A DNA stretch of 64,000 bases from Chrysoperla carnea (Eukaryota; Arthropoda; Insecta; Neuroptera; Chrysopidae): contig NC_058342.1 of the NCBI RefSeq assembly GCF_905475395.1, forward strand, positions 22,230,640 to 22,294,639, in the 5' to 3' direction. The translations under genes were made by a program, and so were the position numbers. Below, piece after piece: positions 44,831 through 56,299 of this stretch. Positions within the stretch are counted from its first letter, which is position 1. Every line of letters starts with the position of its first letter. The notes beneath the pieces are model-generated. The model was not told the DNA's origin, ran no database searches, and worked only from the letters and a program-made list of their open reading frames with translations.

Positions 44831-45890
44831 GCATTAATAATAGGGTGAGGTTATACGATGCCTGTGCGCAAGGGAGGAGTATTGGGTGTCAAACCCCCTC
44901 CCATTAAGAATCTGTCCACATAAATTTTGAACTAACAGATGCACCCATAGTCCTGTGAATGCACCCATTTATAAGCCGCATTTCCACTGACGAATCAGAT
45001 ATCCATGCATATTTTGAGCTCGATACATTCTTTGACTTTGTCTTTGAGTCGAGTACTTCAAACAGAAATTCTAGATCTTGGCGAGGCTATCGAACTAGCT
45101 GATGCTTCGAAACACATTTTGATTTAAAGAAAACTAAACCAGACTCAACGCTTGAATATACAGACTGATTCAGTTGAAGACTAGAGATCGAATTTCGAAT
45201 CATAGCAATATTTTATCAAATTTTGCTTGTCTCTTTCTAAATAAAATGAAAAATTTTGATGAAAACTCTTGCTCGACTTTTTGAACTAGAATATTAAATT
45301 TTGTACGATGATTTCCGTATGATCTAGGCTGACGTAATTCAACTTTAGCGAAAATGTGGCCAAAAATTCACTCGAAGCACTAGATCGGCAATGTTTGAAG
45401 ATCAGCTAAACGGTTAAGTCCTCGATCAATATACATCGCGATGTAGAAGTTGATGCCCACCGAGTTTTGGAAAAGTTTTTTTTTCTGTACCTCGAATTAA
45501 CTTGAAAACCAGTGACCGAATATTTGACTTAATTAAATGTTCTCTTACTCGAAAAAATAATTTCTTGTTTTATTGACTGTATGACATCAATGGCGAACAA
45601 AAGTTTGATCCCCTTCATTGGACCATTCCTGCACACGGGCCTGGTAGAATGTCAATCAAAACAAAAATGTTCCACTGTTTGCTTTTGTTACTCGTGATTA
45701 GTTTCGATTTCCTTTTTTTATCGCTATTCTGTCAATATAATAGTTCAAATTGATAATTTTGTACTGAATGATGACACATATAATCCCTTACAGAAGAAAA
45801 AGAACCCATTTAGTCACGCAAAGAGACATAGTTTCCAGTATCTACTTCTAAAAAGCACATTATAATACTTACGGTTCTTGGTCACAACAT

Positions 45891-45893
<3 letters not shown>
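44831..45893. other. Non-coding interval
   Basis: Slightly higher GC than its surroundings but no open frame or repeat boundary I can support. Confidence 0.4.

Positions 45894-45967
<74 letters not shown>
45892..45967. repeat. (AT)n microsatellite
   Basis: About 37 uninterrupted AT units, lying at the border of an inverse family A fragment (ACTGAGTTAACTGTTGAAAT, 45990). It generates a spurious Tyr-Ile open frame. Confidence 0.95.
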
Positions 45968-45968
<1 letters not shown>

Positions 45969-46381
45969 CCAAGTGAAAACAAGCAATTAACTGAGTTAAC
46001 TGTTGAAATACCATGTATATAGATAGATAACTAAACAAAGTTATTAGAGAAGGATAGAGAAGTTTAATTTAAATCTTTTTAATTTTTATTTTTAATATGT
46101 CTTTATAAATTATAGCTCATGTGTTATTCTGACGTATGAGGTATATTATTGTTAAGTTTCATTCAAATCCATTCATTAGTTTTTGCGTGAAAGCGAAACA
46201 AACAAACAAATTAAATATTGTAAGATATAATATTTTAACAATCGAAACAAACCAAACTAATTACAAGTATAGAATATAGAGAGAAAGCGATGTTCAGTGA
46301 TTGAAAACAAAATTAGTGTTAATTAAATGATTTTACGAACACCTATACCAAAATTTTGTTCGTATTATCAATATTTCTAAG

Positions 46382-46955
46382 CAGGGCCGGATTAATCCTC
46401 AACGGGGCCCTAGGCAACCATCAACTTGGGGGCCCTTTTTTCACGTCCGTTCCCTTCTTTTTTCGATTAAAAAATACAAACTTAATCTGGCTCAATGCAA
46501 AGTATACCTAACATCTCGAATCGATCTTGCCGCGTTGTAGCTCTTTCAGCAGCTTCGATTTTTTTTTTAATTGCGAGAAGGATCGTTCGGCAGAACAATT
46601 TGTGATCATTAATGTTAAAAAAATCCGAAGAGCTATTTCTGTGTTAAGAAATACATCGGCTAATTGATCTTCCATTAGAATCTTATACAAATGACTATAA
46701 GTTGTGTCAAAGTAGTCGGAAATGTCCTTTTTAGGAACTTTGTCTAGTTCGTCGGTCGTCGCCTTTTGAATGCGGCCAATTGAGTTTTATTTATTTGAGT
46801 AAAATTTATTTTCAGTTCTGATTATATTTCCTTTCACTCTCTAGAATTTTATGTTTGTAAGAAAATTTTAGAAGGCTTTTTCATTTTTTGGGGGCCCCCT
46901 AAAATCGGGGGCCCCAGGCAACTGCCTATTCTGCCTACTTGTTAATCCGGCCCTG
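46382..46955 (-). mobile_element. hAT element (574 bp) with 8-bp target duplication
   Basis: Termini CAGGGCCGGATTAATC and GTTAATCCGGCCCTG are perfect inverted repeats for 14 bp, and TTTCTAAG flanks both sides exactly (46374-46381, 46956-46963). GGGGCCC-rich subterminal motifs lie just inside both ends. It carries only the end of a transposase gene, so it is an internally deleted, non-autonomous copy. It is younger than the family A copy it interrupts. Confidence 0.95.
46508..46690 (-). pseudogene. hAT transposase dimerisation-domain remnant
   Basis: The minus-strand frame has ALRIFLTLMITNCSAERSFS followed by QLKKKSKLL, the conserved C-terminal dimerisation signature of hAT (Ac/Tam3-type) transposases. 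No upstream RNase H-like domain is present. It lies inside the 574-bp element with intact TIRs. Confidence 0.85.
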
Positions 46956-47233
46956 TTTCTAAGCGTTACAAACTTAGGACTAAATTAAATTTACCTTGAT
47001 GTATATTTTATAAATATACATTTGTCTAAAAATAATATGCTTTCACGATTTTTAAAGCCTATTTAATGTTAAGGAAGTGCCTTTTATAGCTCGCATTTTA
47101 CACTTTTATAAATATTTGATACGTTCAAAAACCGAAAATGAAAAAACGTCTGAGCTTTACTTCTCAAGTTTTTTTATTTCATACTTTTCAGTTTATTTTT
47201 TTCGGTAGTTCAGTAATTTTTTTTAAAATTGTA

Positions 47234-47541
47234 AGTATTCCATATGGAGTGTAGAGTAAAAGGAGAACCATCTCTGTATATAAAAAGTGTCCGTCGTAAA
47301 GCATTAAATAAGAATAAATAAATGTACATTTTAAAACATGTGCTCAAAGTAATAAGAGTAGGATAGACTACTAAACAAGTTATTAGAGTAGGATAGAGAA
47401 ACTTACATCGAATCATCAGTGGTCATCAGCGCCTTTTTAGTTGGTTTTGGAACTATAATCTAACAGCTTATCATGGACACTTTTGAAAGTGAAGCCCTAT
47501 ATGAGAGAGTGCTCCTTTTACTCTACACTCCATAGTATTCT
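47234..47541. repeat. Inverted-repeat unit with ACTCTACACTCCATA arms
   Basis: AGTATTCCATATGGAGTGTA (47234) with GAGTAAAAGGAG mirrors CTCCTTTTACTCTACACTCC at 47512-47541. An inner AAGTGTCC/GGACACTT pair supports it. The interior includes a family G segment (47346-47410). The arm motif recurs near 61.25 kb. Confidence 0.6.
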
Positions 47542-47589
47542 AATGTCTGTGTATTTTTGTAAATCTCCCCTATTTGCCCTACTTAATTT

Positions 47590-48362
47590 TACTGGAGTAA
47601 AACTAAGCAAAAAAAGGCTGTTATATGGATTAAAAGTTCGGGCAGCGAAACTTTGGGGTTTTTATTTTCGCATCAAAATAAGTATTATTTGAAATTTTGT
47701 ACTTTCCCGGAGTGGTGCGACATGTTTAACCAACAAAATTGCGTGAAAAATGAAATTTTTTTCAGAAATTTTATCATTATTATTTTATATTCGCAAAAGG
47801 AGACATCGGTGCATATCCAAATTTGGTAGGTTTGTAGTCAATGTTAAGAACTACTCCTCATATTTTTTTGGGGGGTTTCGTTCCATCCCCTCCAGTTATA
47901 TACATATGAATACATACATATGGTAAAACAGTTCATTTGGTTGTAACTTGAAAAATATTTGATTGATTTTAATGAAACTAATACCAATAGTAGATTTTAT
48001 TACTTACAACTTTCGGTTAAAATTTTAGCGAAATCCGTTAAATAGTTCGGACAAAATTTCCAATTTAGTGAATTGTTTAAATTTTATGCCATTTTGTCCT
48101 ACGAGGTTAAATTTTCTTTTAAATTGTAGCATTTTTTATTATCTTTCGATTTTATAATAAATGGCTTGCCCGTAAAATGACTCCTTGATCCATATTTTTG
48201 CGAAAAACGGAAAATTTAACACTTTATGGAAATAATTAAACATGTTGCACCACTCCGGGAAAGTAAAAAATTTTGAAAAAATACTTATTTTGATGCTAAA
48301 ATAAAAACCCCAAAGTTTCGGTGCCCGAACTTTTAATCCATACACAAGGCGTAATTTTACTC
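47590..48362. mobile_element. Fold-back element upstream of the 48.5-kb gene
   Basis: 47600-47735 (GGATTAAAAGTTCGGGCAGC ... TTTCCCGGAGTGGTGCGACA) is mirrored at 48237-48350, separated by about 500 bp. Each arm produces the same spurious peptide on its own strand. It ends about 160 bp before the start codon of the F-box gene, so it may overlap that gene's promoter. Confidence 0.7.
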
Positions 48363-48524
48363 TACTATTTGCATTTTTTTCTTAAATCATTTTCAAGGTT
48401 ATGCATATTGATCAATCAATTTTTGCTAAGCAAACTTCAAAATTAAATTATTGGTTATAATCTTTAAAATTGAAAAAAAAATGTATGTTAAATTTTATCA
48501 ACAAATTTAATTATCAAAAAGAAA

Positions 48525-51500
48525 ATGAATACACCTTGTGATAGTGGATTTTTCAGTACAAATACAACCTCAAAAGAAAATTCAAAAGATTTTCATACAT
48601 ATTTTGAAAATTTGACATTATCACGTATCGGGACTCCAGTATCACATAATTTATACCAGAATCGTACGGATTTCTTTCAATTATTTATCGTAAAATCATC
48701 AAATTCACATCTTTGCAAGAAAATTCTAAGTTATGTGGATCCAATCGATTTATCTGCATTAGATTGTGTGTGTAAATGTTCGAGTCAACTAATACGTAAA
48801 ACCGATTCTTTAAATCAAATACGATTAAATTATTTGTATAATGTGAAAATTTATAAGGAAAATGTGAAAATATTAAATAATAATAATTTTAAGACATCAA
48901 CACCAAACGATTTGTCAAAGCTAAATAAACATGCGCCATTATTACAACATAGTGTTGAGAAAAGTTTAAAGGAAATACCATTGTTGGAATTGAATCAATT
49001 ATTACCACGTAAATCATCGCAAAGTACTCCAGAAGTTAGTCCAAATAAACGTAAATGGTTGAAATATTTTAAGGTAATTCATTTTAAATGATTGTTTTCA
49101 ATTTTTATACCTCGCATTAAATGAGAATAGTATGGGTAAATTTAGTCTAAAAGAGACGGTATAAGCAGTGGATTAGCTCGCATTGGAGGGGCCCTGTATA
49201 AAATTAGTTGGGGAGCCCAAATGAAGCTTTGGACCCCCTTCGATTTTAAAATAAGTTATTTTACAATAGGATCATAATTTTACTCTTGATTTCACTTTGC
49301 AATAAAGTCTTTGATAAGGCTCATACGGCGGTAGCTACGCCCCTGGGTATAAGGTCGATCTTCACCCATCTGATAACCAGATGAGACATATTTTTATGAA
49401 ATTTTATTGATTTATAAAGACGCCTATCAAAGTTTTTCAATCCAAAAGTGTTTATGGCTATTTTTAACTAAATAAATTTTAATCAATATTTCCATGAACG
49501 GTTTTTTCAGGCAAACCTATACCATTATTTTCGTAATCAAATTATCTTTCTTCTGATATCAATTTTGATTGGTTGGTTAACAAATCGGTGTAGTTACCTA
49601 TATTACCCTGGTGGAAATAATAGTTGAAGAAAGAATGAGTCTTAATAAGTCTTAAAAACTCTGAAAAAGTCTTACTAACTGTGAATAACTCTGAACTGAT
49701 TAAGTCTGAATAACTCTGAATTAAACAGTCCAAAAACGTTTGGAAATTCAGAGTTTCTAAGACTTTTTCAGAGTTTTTAAGACTTATTCATTCTTCAAAT
49801 ATTTTTTCCAACAGGGTTGATTGACCTGTTCATATGGTAATGGTATGAACACTGATCTGTTAACCAATCGGAATTGGATCAGAAGAAATAGTACAATGAA
49901 ACTAGATATCTAAAAGGAAAAAAGTGTTGCATCTGTGAAATGTATTCACAGTTGTTTATAATTTTGTAAAAACTTTGAACCAAAAAATCGACCACTCGAC
50001 CGAGGGGGGGGGGTCAAGTTGGAGGTTTTAATCAGTTTTTTACAAATTAAAAAAAAAACTATGCATCAAATAAATAAAAAAGTTTAAATAAAAGTTCAAG
50101 CTGATTAAAATGTGCGCATTTTGTTATTTTTGCTTTTCTAGCTTTGAAGTTGACAGAGATATGCCAATTTTAAAATGGAAACTTTTTGCTCATGCAATCA
50201 AATGAAAAATGATCCATCTTGTAAACCTTTAGAGATAGAATAAAAGTTTAAATGTAAAAGGTATTCCTCATAAAGAATTTTACTACAACTTTTGTCTGGA
50301 ACATTCTTTCTTAAATATCACTGTTTACCTGTGAGGACGAAAATTAGGAAAAAATTTTGGTGTTAATTTTCTCCAAAACTATTAAAGATAGTGAAATGAA
50401 AACTTTCACGTAACTTCAACTAGTGACCTTGTGAAAAATTCACCAAAAAACTGTTTCCAAGGATTAAAATTGCAAATTTCGAGTAAATCATCAAAACGAT
50501 CAGAAAAATATCTGTTTTTTCTTGGTTAACTAAGGGATCTATAATTTTTTGAATAAATTAAAAAAAGTAGTAAATCAAACAATTGAGTTAATTGTTCAAA
50601 AACCATGTATAGACAGTGTTGATTACTCTATCACCTTACAAATATACCTATACATGTCAAACATAAATAACTGATAATCCCATATTAATACATACTATAA
50701 AATTTGCATCTAATGTATGCCCTCGTGAGTAAACAGTGACGTTTACAAAAAAATGTTTCAAACAAAAGTTGTTTATTTTTTGATAAGGAATATTTTCTAT
50801 CTCTAACGGTTTAGAAGATGGGTCCCACGGACCCAAGACCCAATTGACCTATGTTGCTCATTTACGAATTTGACCTCCCTTTTTACGTCCTAAGCACGCT
50901 ATAAAAATTTCAGATTGATATCTCTTTTCGTTTTTGAGTAATCGTGATTACAGGCGGACAGACAGACAGACAGACAGACAACCAGAAATGGACTAATTAG
51001 GTGATTTTATGAAAACCTGTACCAAAATTTTGTTCATAGCATCAATATTTTTAAGCGTTACAAACTTGGGACTAAACTTAATATACTATGTATATTTCAT
51101 ATATACATAGTATAATAAGTAGTTGAACCTCGCCAATGTTATACTACCTTAAATAATGTTCCAGAGAAACAAAAATTTAATTTTGTTTTGAATATTTCAG
51201 TTATCACAAAATTTACTACCAAATGAAACGTTACAGCGTTGTATAAACTGTTCAAATCCGGCCATTGTACTAAATAATGTGGTTCGATGTACTCGAAAAG
51301 GCTGTTTATTTATCTACTGTGATCAATGTTTTAATCCAATGTGCCATTCAGTTCAATTTTATAAATATCATATGAAAAATGATGAAAACTTAGGTAAGCA
51401 AGCAATTCAATTCAATTTAAATTTTTATTATTCATCCTTTTTTATTTTAACAATACATATAGAGTGTGTTCTGTAATATTCACCAGTATACTGCCCAGTG

Positions 51501-52449
51501 CTCATGACGTCAGAAATCGACGCCATATTGTACTGGTAAAACGGACATGACAGCGTACATGTTTTCACCGGGTGTTTGTACAAGAAAAATTTATTTATTG
51601 TTCATTAAGAAGGAATAAGAACGTCTGAAAAAGACTTAATCGTAATTGACGAATACAATAAGAATTAATTGTATTTAAGAATATACATATACACGCACTG
51701 GCCAGTATATTTCGGAATTATTCACCAGTATGGCGTCGGCTTATGACGTCATATGCACTGACCAGTATGCTGGTTAATATTACGGAATACACCCATAATG
51801 CAAAAAACATAAAATGGTAAAGATCAACTAAAAAGGGGGGGGGGGGGAGATGTGCAGCCACGACAGGCTTTGTTAGAAACCATCCTATATTTGAGTTGTT
51901 TTATCGAGGCCCACACTTTGAACTCTAAAGTGTGTTTGAATACGTACTCACTGTCTATACATTGTATTTCAACAATTAACTCAGTTTATTTCTAATTGTT
52001 TGTTTTCATTTTCAAGATAAATTTCTGAAAATATTAATTGAAAAGCAATAATTAAAGATGAATTATATTTTATAGATTTGGAAAAGTTACGTGCGCCAAT
52101 TGTACCTCCACCATGTAGCAAAGCATATCCAAATCAACAACAAATTTCATTTAAAAACGAAGCATCCTCAATGTCTACATTATCCGATATCTCGAATTCA
52201 TCAATTTTCTCGAATATTCCCGCTACAAACATTCCAAATTATCGAAAAGATAATAATAAAGTACGACGTACATTAATTTTCGCCAATAGTATTAAATCAA
52301 ACACAAGTGATAGTATCGAACAACAGTCATCACGTTACTCAATAGATAATTCACGTGAAGTATCACCGTCGGATAGTCCACCACGTATTAAAGTTAACGA
52401 TTGTATAATTGGTTCGAAAAAATCTAAAAAACGATTAAAACGATTATAA
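48525..52449 (+). CDS. Rca1: Rca1/Emi1-like APC/C inhibitor (F-box, zinc-binding region; three exons, 371 aa)
   Basis: Coding exons are 48525-49073, 51201-51393 and 52076-52449 (GT-AG introns; 1116 nt in frame). Emi1/Rca1 proteins restrain the anaphase-promoting complex so cyclins can accumulate. Visible parts: an N-terminal DSGFFS (6-11), matching the DSGxxS beta-TrCP degron form; KEN at 17-19 and 111-113; a weak F-box-like stretch near 60-92 (HLCKKILSYVDPIDLSALDCV); a CDK-type SPNK at 172-175; a zinc-binding region with C197, C200, C213, C218, C223, C226 and C231/H232, spaced like the Emi1 ZBR; and a C-terminal KKRLKRL, like the family's RL tail. An RRTLIFAN D-box-like motif lies after, not before, the ZBR. 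Family identity rests on order and spacing of motifs rather than overall similarity. Confidence 0.8.
49166..49344. mobile_element. hAT-type MITE with 8-bp target duplication
   Basis: GGTATAAG occurs exactly on both sides (49158-49165, 49345-49352). Termini CAGTGGATTAGC and GCTACGCCCCTG are inverted with 9 of 12 matches. The 179-bp interior is non-coding. It lies in intron 1 of the Rca1-like gene. Confidence 0.85.
49606..49816. mobile_element. MITE family D, intronic copy
   Basis: CCCTGGTGGAAATAATAGTT and AAATATTTTTTCCAACAGGG bound a 211-bp unit with reiterated AAGTCTTAAAAACTCTGA motifs, as at 43102-43293. Confidence 0.8.
50205..51115. repeat. Two family A copies in opposite orientation
   Basis: A plus-strand fragment (50205-50346, GATCCATCTTGTAAACCTTT to CACTGTTTACCTGTGAGG) is followed by a near-full inverse copy (50575-51090), which contains a (GACA)n run at about 50955-50980. 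Its outer end carries the palindrome TATACTATGTATATTTCATA then TATACATAGTATA. Confidence 0.8.
51472..51794. mobile_element. TIR MITE in intron 2 of the Rca1-like gene
   Basis: GAGTGTGTTCTGTAATATTC mirrors AATATTACGGAATACACCC at the right. Arms continue with CACCAGTATACTG, CAGTGCTCATGACGTCA and GACGCCATA, each matched in inverse order at 51690-51775. ATA flanks both ends, fitting a 3-bp target duplication of the PIF/Harbinger kind. Confidence 0.8.
51834..51848 (+). repeat. Poly-G tract
   Basis: A run of about 15 G in AT-rich DNA within intron 2 of the Rca1-like gene; possibly G-quadruplex forming and error-prone in sequencing. Confidence 0.8.
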
Positions 52450-52687
52450 AATCGATTAATTGATCAGATGGCAGATTTAAGAAAAAAAGCTCAAGCAATA
52501 CTTCGAGTAATAACGCTCACGGTTTTTCGAGTGAAAATTGACTTTTATAGAAAAATTGAGTGACAAACTGATGTGTTGAATAGCAGCGGCCCAACCCGAT
52601 TTTTTGGCGACTGACCTTTTATTTTACCTCACGGTAGAAAAAAAAGAAACCACTAGATAGTCGCGGAAACGAAGCACTCAAGTTCGA

Positions 52688-53208
52688 AAATTTGAACAGT
52701 AAGACGAATTTGAATGCGGTTTCTGCATTCGATTGGTTGTAGCGTCAGGAAATTTATAAGAAATTAAAAATATGCAATTTGCAAAAATAATATGCATTTT
52801 AAATTGATCGTAAATATACTAAATTCATAATTCGGTTAATAGTGATGAAAACGATTCCAAACGCTAAAAACAGGGTAAAGATATCCCTGTAGTCTCTTGG
52901 AGTTTTCGGGAAATTCGTTATAATAAGTCCAAACTCATTACTCGGGGTTTTTTTGCGACGGAAACCGATTTTGTCACAATATTCAGCGACCCCAAAAACC
53001 CCCGTGTAACGAGTTTGGACCGATTATAGAACAAATTTCCCGAAAACTCCAAGAGAAGACGGAGATACCGATTACCCTGGATATCAGGTACCTCGGAGAC
53101 CAATTCTGTTATTGCGATATTCGTGTTCAGCGACCTCAAAAACCCCCGTGACGCTCTAACTAATCGAATGCAGAAAACCGCATTCAAATCTGTCTTACTG
53201 TTCAATTT
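52688..53208. mobile_element. Compound inverted-repeat element
   Basis: Outer arms: TTTGAACAGTAAGACGAATT...GCATTCGATTGG (52690-52748) against the complement at 53149-53206. Inner arms: CTCTTGGAGTTTTCGGGAAA (52896) against TTTCCCGAAAACTCCAAGAG (53035). A CAGCGACC(C/T)CAAAAACCCC block is also directly repeated (52985, 53133). It lies 240 bp after the Rca1-like stop codon and has no coding potential beyond mirror frames. Confidence 0.75.
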
Positions 53209-54527
53209 TTTCTTGACTTTGACTGTTTTTGGTGTTTCATTTCCGTGACTAAAATGAGCCTAGAGAACAATTGTCCCTTCGCCAACCGCTGAAATCCTCT
53301 ACTGGATTTGATTTTAAGCATTAAACACAATTTTTATTTATTTTTAAGTTTTTTATATAATGCGATTCCTTAGCTCCGAAAAAGGCTAGCACGAATCTGA
53401 GTATGCATGTATCCTGTACACTGATTTGCAAAATATTTGAACCAGTAAGTCAAATTTTAAGCATTCGTAATACTTAATATCGTGGATCTAAGTTTTTTGA
53501 ATTAACTGTGATCCTTAAAATACACTCACCGGTACAGAATTTCACCAAAATACAATTATCAAAATAAATTATAATTTAAAAAAATTAAAAAGCACATGCT
53601 TTAATAACAATCCGAACTAAAAAGTAAAAAATAATTTTGAAATATAATGAGTAGATTCTATATCGATATAAAGTTGGTTGGTTCATTAACATAAGAATTC
53701 AGGTAGTTTGGTACCCAAATCTTTTAAACTTGACCCCACATTTTTATTCATTTATTCGTAAGATTAAACTTGAATGCATCTATAGAAAACAAATCCGAAA
53801 ATATCCGATATTACTCGTTTTTTTTTATCGCATGATTCGCGAGATGTAATTAATTAAAGTTATGCAAAAATATGTGAAGTCTTATGAGTGTCCTTGTTCA
53901 ATAACTCCGAAAGTCGAGGGTTTATAAAAAAGCGGCAAACTTGAGTTTCCAAAAAAACTTTATAATAGATACAGCGCAGTCTCAAGCGTACATTAGAAAA
54001 AATGTTTAAATAATTTTTAATATTATCATCTGGTTTCTACCTCTGTAGCTTACTGGAAATAAATTCCTTAGATTATATATAACGCGTTCTTGAATGATAT
54101 CATAATTAAATATTAATAATATATACTAGTTCGACCCGTTTGGAATTCCGCAGTGCGGTACCCGTGGCTAACAACTGGCTAGAGAAATATTATATAAATG
54201 ATTTTTTTTTTATAGGCAATTTTATAACAGATATGATAAACAAATTATATATTGAACAAAATTAACATTAATTATTAATTATGGATACATTTAGTTGCGC
54301 CTGTTTTGTATGTGATGGTCTTCTTAGTTAAGGAATCGTATTATTTTGAAATGTGATACATTTTTTCCTTATTTCTAAAAAAAATTTTTTTACTTATATT
54401 TTATAGACTGGTATCTAATTCGAAAAATATGTTGTGAGTTCGCATTTTCTGAAATTTCAAATAACTATATTTGATCCAAAAATGACCAAATTATTGAACT
54501 TTTTTAATAAAATGAGTGTTCCGATTC
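53209..54527. other. Non-coding interval
   Basis: The only feature is a fragment at 54130-54190 (GGAATTCCGCAGTGCGGTAC) in inverse orientation to the LTR-like unit of 33.2 kb. Confidence 0.45.
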
Positions 54528-54778
54528 ATGATTAGAAAACGTCGTTTTATCCATGTTTTCAGGAAAAACTGAAACATAAACTGCAAAATATGACTCGTCC
54601 TGACATTTATTGGCAAATATATATAATGTACGCGGTTCGATTCGTGTGTATTGTATAGTGTGAAGTCCGTGTGGCTTTGTCAGTTTTGAATTACCTGTAG
54701 CTGGTGTGATATACGTATATCGTAGTTAACGAATTAAAGTACATTACCGGAACATTCAAATTGGTATCTTTGTGCAGG
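54528..54778 (+). repeat. Dispersed repeat, partner at 6.5 kb
   Basis: CCATGTTTTCAGGAAAAACTG, CGTCCTGACAT and ATCGTAGTTAACGAATTAAA match 6500-6650, with an extra block (CGCGGTTCGATTCGTGTGTA onward) in between. Confidence 0.6.
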
Positions 54779-55636
54779 CCGTGTATCACATGATTTTCAT
54801 TGGTTCATCAATATGAGTCAACTTTCAATAGTTGATAAAAAATTATAAATCAAGCAGTTCAGTAAATAATCAAATTATTCTTAACAACAAAGAATTCCAG
54901 GATATATTAAGTTACGAGCTATTTTTCGGATTCGATACCGATCGATTACTTTTTTTTATCAAAATGTATCGAAAGTGATTTAACTTGACATGGTTTTAGT
55001 ATTATTTATGGTTGATAATTATTATTTATTGTTAAAAATACGGATTCTAAGAATTTAAATTCTATGTTAAAAAACTGAATGATTTACATATCTAGAATAT
55101 TCTAAAAAATTATTAGATTATTATTCTCATTAGAAATATGTCCTCGTATTTTTTACTGTAGTAAGAGAGACGAGTGTTTGTGTTTGACTAGCTATTTTTA
55201 TAAAATACAGAGCTGAATTTTCTGAAATGGCATCGGCCGAGAAAAACAAAGAACAGTGGGAGAAAGTAGGTTTGAGTACATGTACACATATAATCACTGT
55301 CGCAGAATTTCGTTAAAATAGAATTATTAAACAAATTAAAACATAATTTCAGTAATATACGGGTGCGCCATCTTCTATGTTGGTATGTCAACATTGAATA
55401 ACTTTAACATTTGTCAACCATTTTACTTTTTGAAAATTTAGCTCAAAAGCTATTATCCTTCTGCTTTGCTCTGAGAGTTGAAAAAGTCGAAAAAAATTTC
55501 CCATTTATTTTCCTTGGCGAGTGGAAGGCTTTAAAGAGTGGTTTAGGGCTCTATATTAGCCCGAAAGTATTTAAATAGCTTAAGTCAAACACAACTTAGA
55601 TGTTAGTTTTACATTTAAAATGGCAACTTCTGTTAA

Positions 55637-55866
55637 CAGAGGCGAATTTTGCCCCTTGAGGTCCAGGCCTAGGGAGGCAACATTTGAGGGGCCCCAAAAA
55701 TTTAAAAAGTGCAATTTAGTTTTTCATCAACTGTGAATTTGAAATTTACTATTTTTCTCTCACTATCACAAAGATTCATTAGAAAATACTAAATATTTGC
55801 AAATTAGATGTTTAATTTCAATAATGAATGGGGCCTAGCGTTGCATCGAACTTAAATCCGCCACTG
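55637..55866. mobile_element. hAT-type MITE
   Basis: Termini CAGAGGCGAATTT and AAATCCGCCACTG (10-11 of 13 complementary) with flanks TCTGTTAA and TATGTTAA, a 7-of-8 target duplication. GGGGCCCC just inside recalls the 46.38-kb hAT. Length 230 bp. Confidence 0.7.
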
Positions 55867-56299
55867 TATGTTAAACCAATTTATGTATTAATAATTTTTA
55901 TCTAGAATTTGTTCTTTATTTATGATTAAGCTCTCTACATAATGGCTACGTTTGGCCGAATTAAGTGTTCGGTTAATTTACTCATCTCTTGCATATATAG
56001 ACAATTCATTTTTTCTTTAAGTTAGATACATAAGGATGCCGTAGAAAATTAATCGAGCGCTCAGTTCTGCCAAACACAACCAATAGTCTTGTTAAGCAAT
56101 ACTACTCGGTTTGTAGCGCGTTTGCTTTTATGCGCACAATAATAATTTTAATAACGCGCTTAGACTCCCTATTTCTGCTCAACAAGCCCAATATTTTTAT
56201 AATATTATGGCCAAATATGAAGGTGAAAACCAAACAACGAAAGGAGGCAAATTACTGTTAGTATAATTATTTAGGTAGTTAATTAATTTTACTTATATA

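Larger units (their letters stand above)
45968..46990 (-). repeat. Family A repeat, broken by a hAT insertion
   Basis: The end near 45968-46020 and the end GAACACCTATACCAAAATTT ... ATATTTCTAAG / CGTTACAAACTTAGGAC are family A in inverse orientation. The hAT element at 46382-46955 sits exactly inside TTTCTAAG-CGTTACAAAC. Sequence 46030-46320 is not clearly family A. Confidence 0.65.

Noticed and set aside
45814..46038. Tyr-Ile repeat open frame
   Set aside because: Produced by the (AT)n microsatellite.
47483..48345. Two open frames with near-identical peptides on opposite strands
   Set aside because: They are the two arms of one inverted repeat, not paralogous genes.
51394..51476. Open frame continuing past exon 2 of the Rca1-like gene
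   Set aside because: A consensus donor (G|GTAAGC) lies at 51394 and the frame joins cleanly to 52076; the extension is intron.
52918..53205. 95-codon minus-strand open frame
   Set aside because: Arises from the repeated blocks of the compound inverted-repeat element; its repeated peptide (TRGFLGSLN / SRGFLRSLN) mirrors the DNA repeat.
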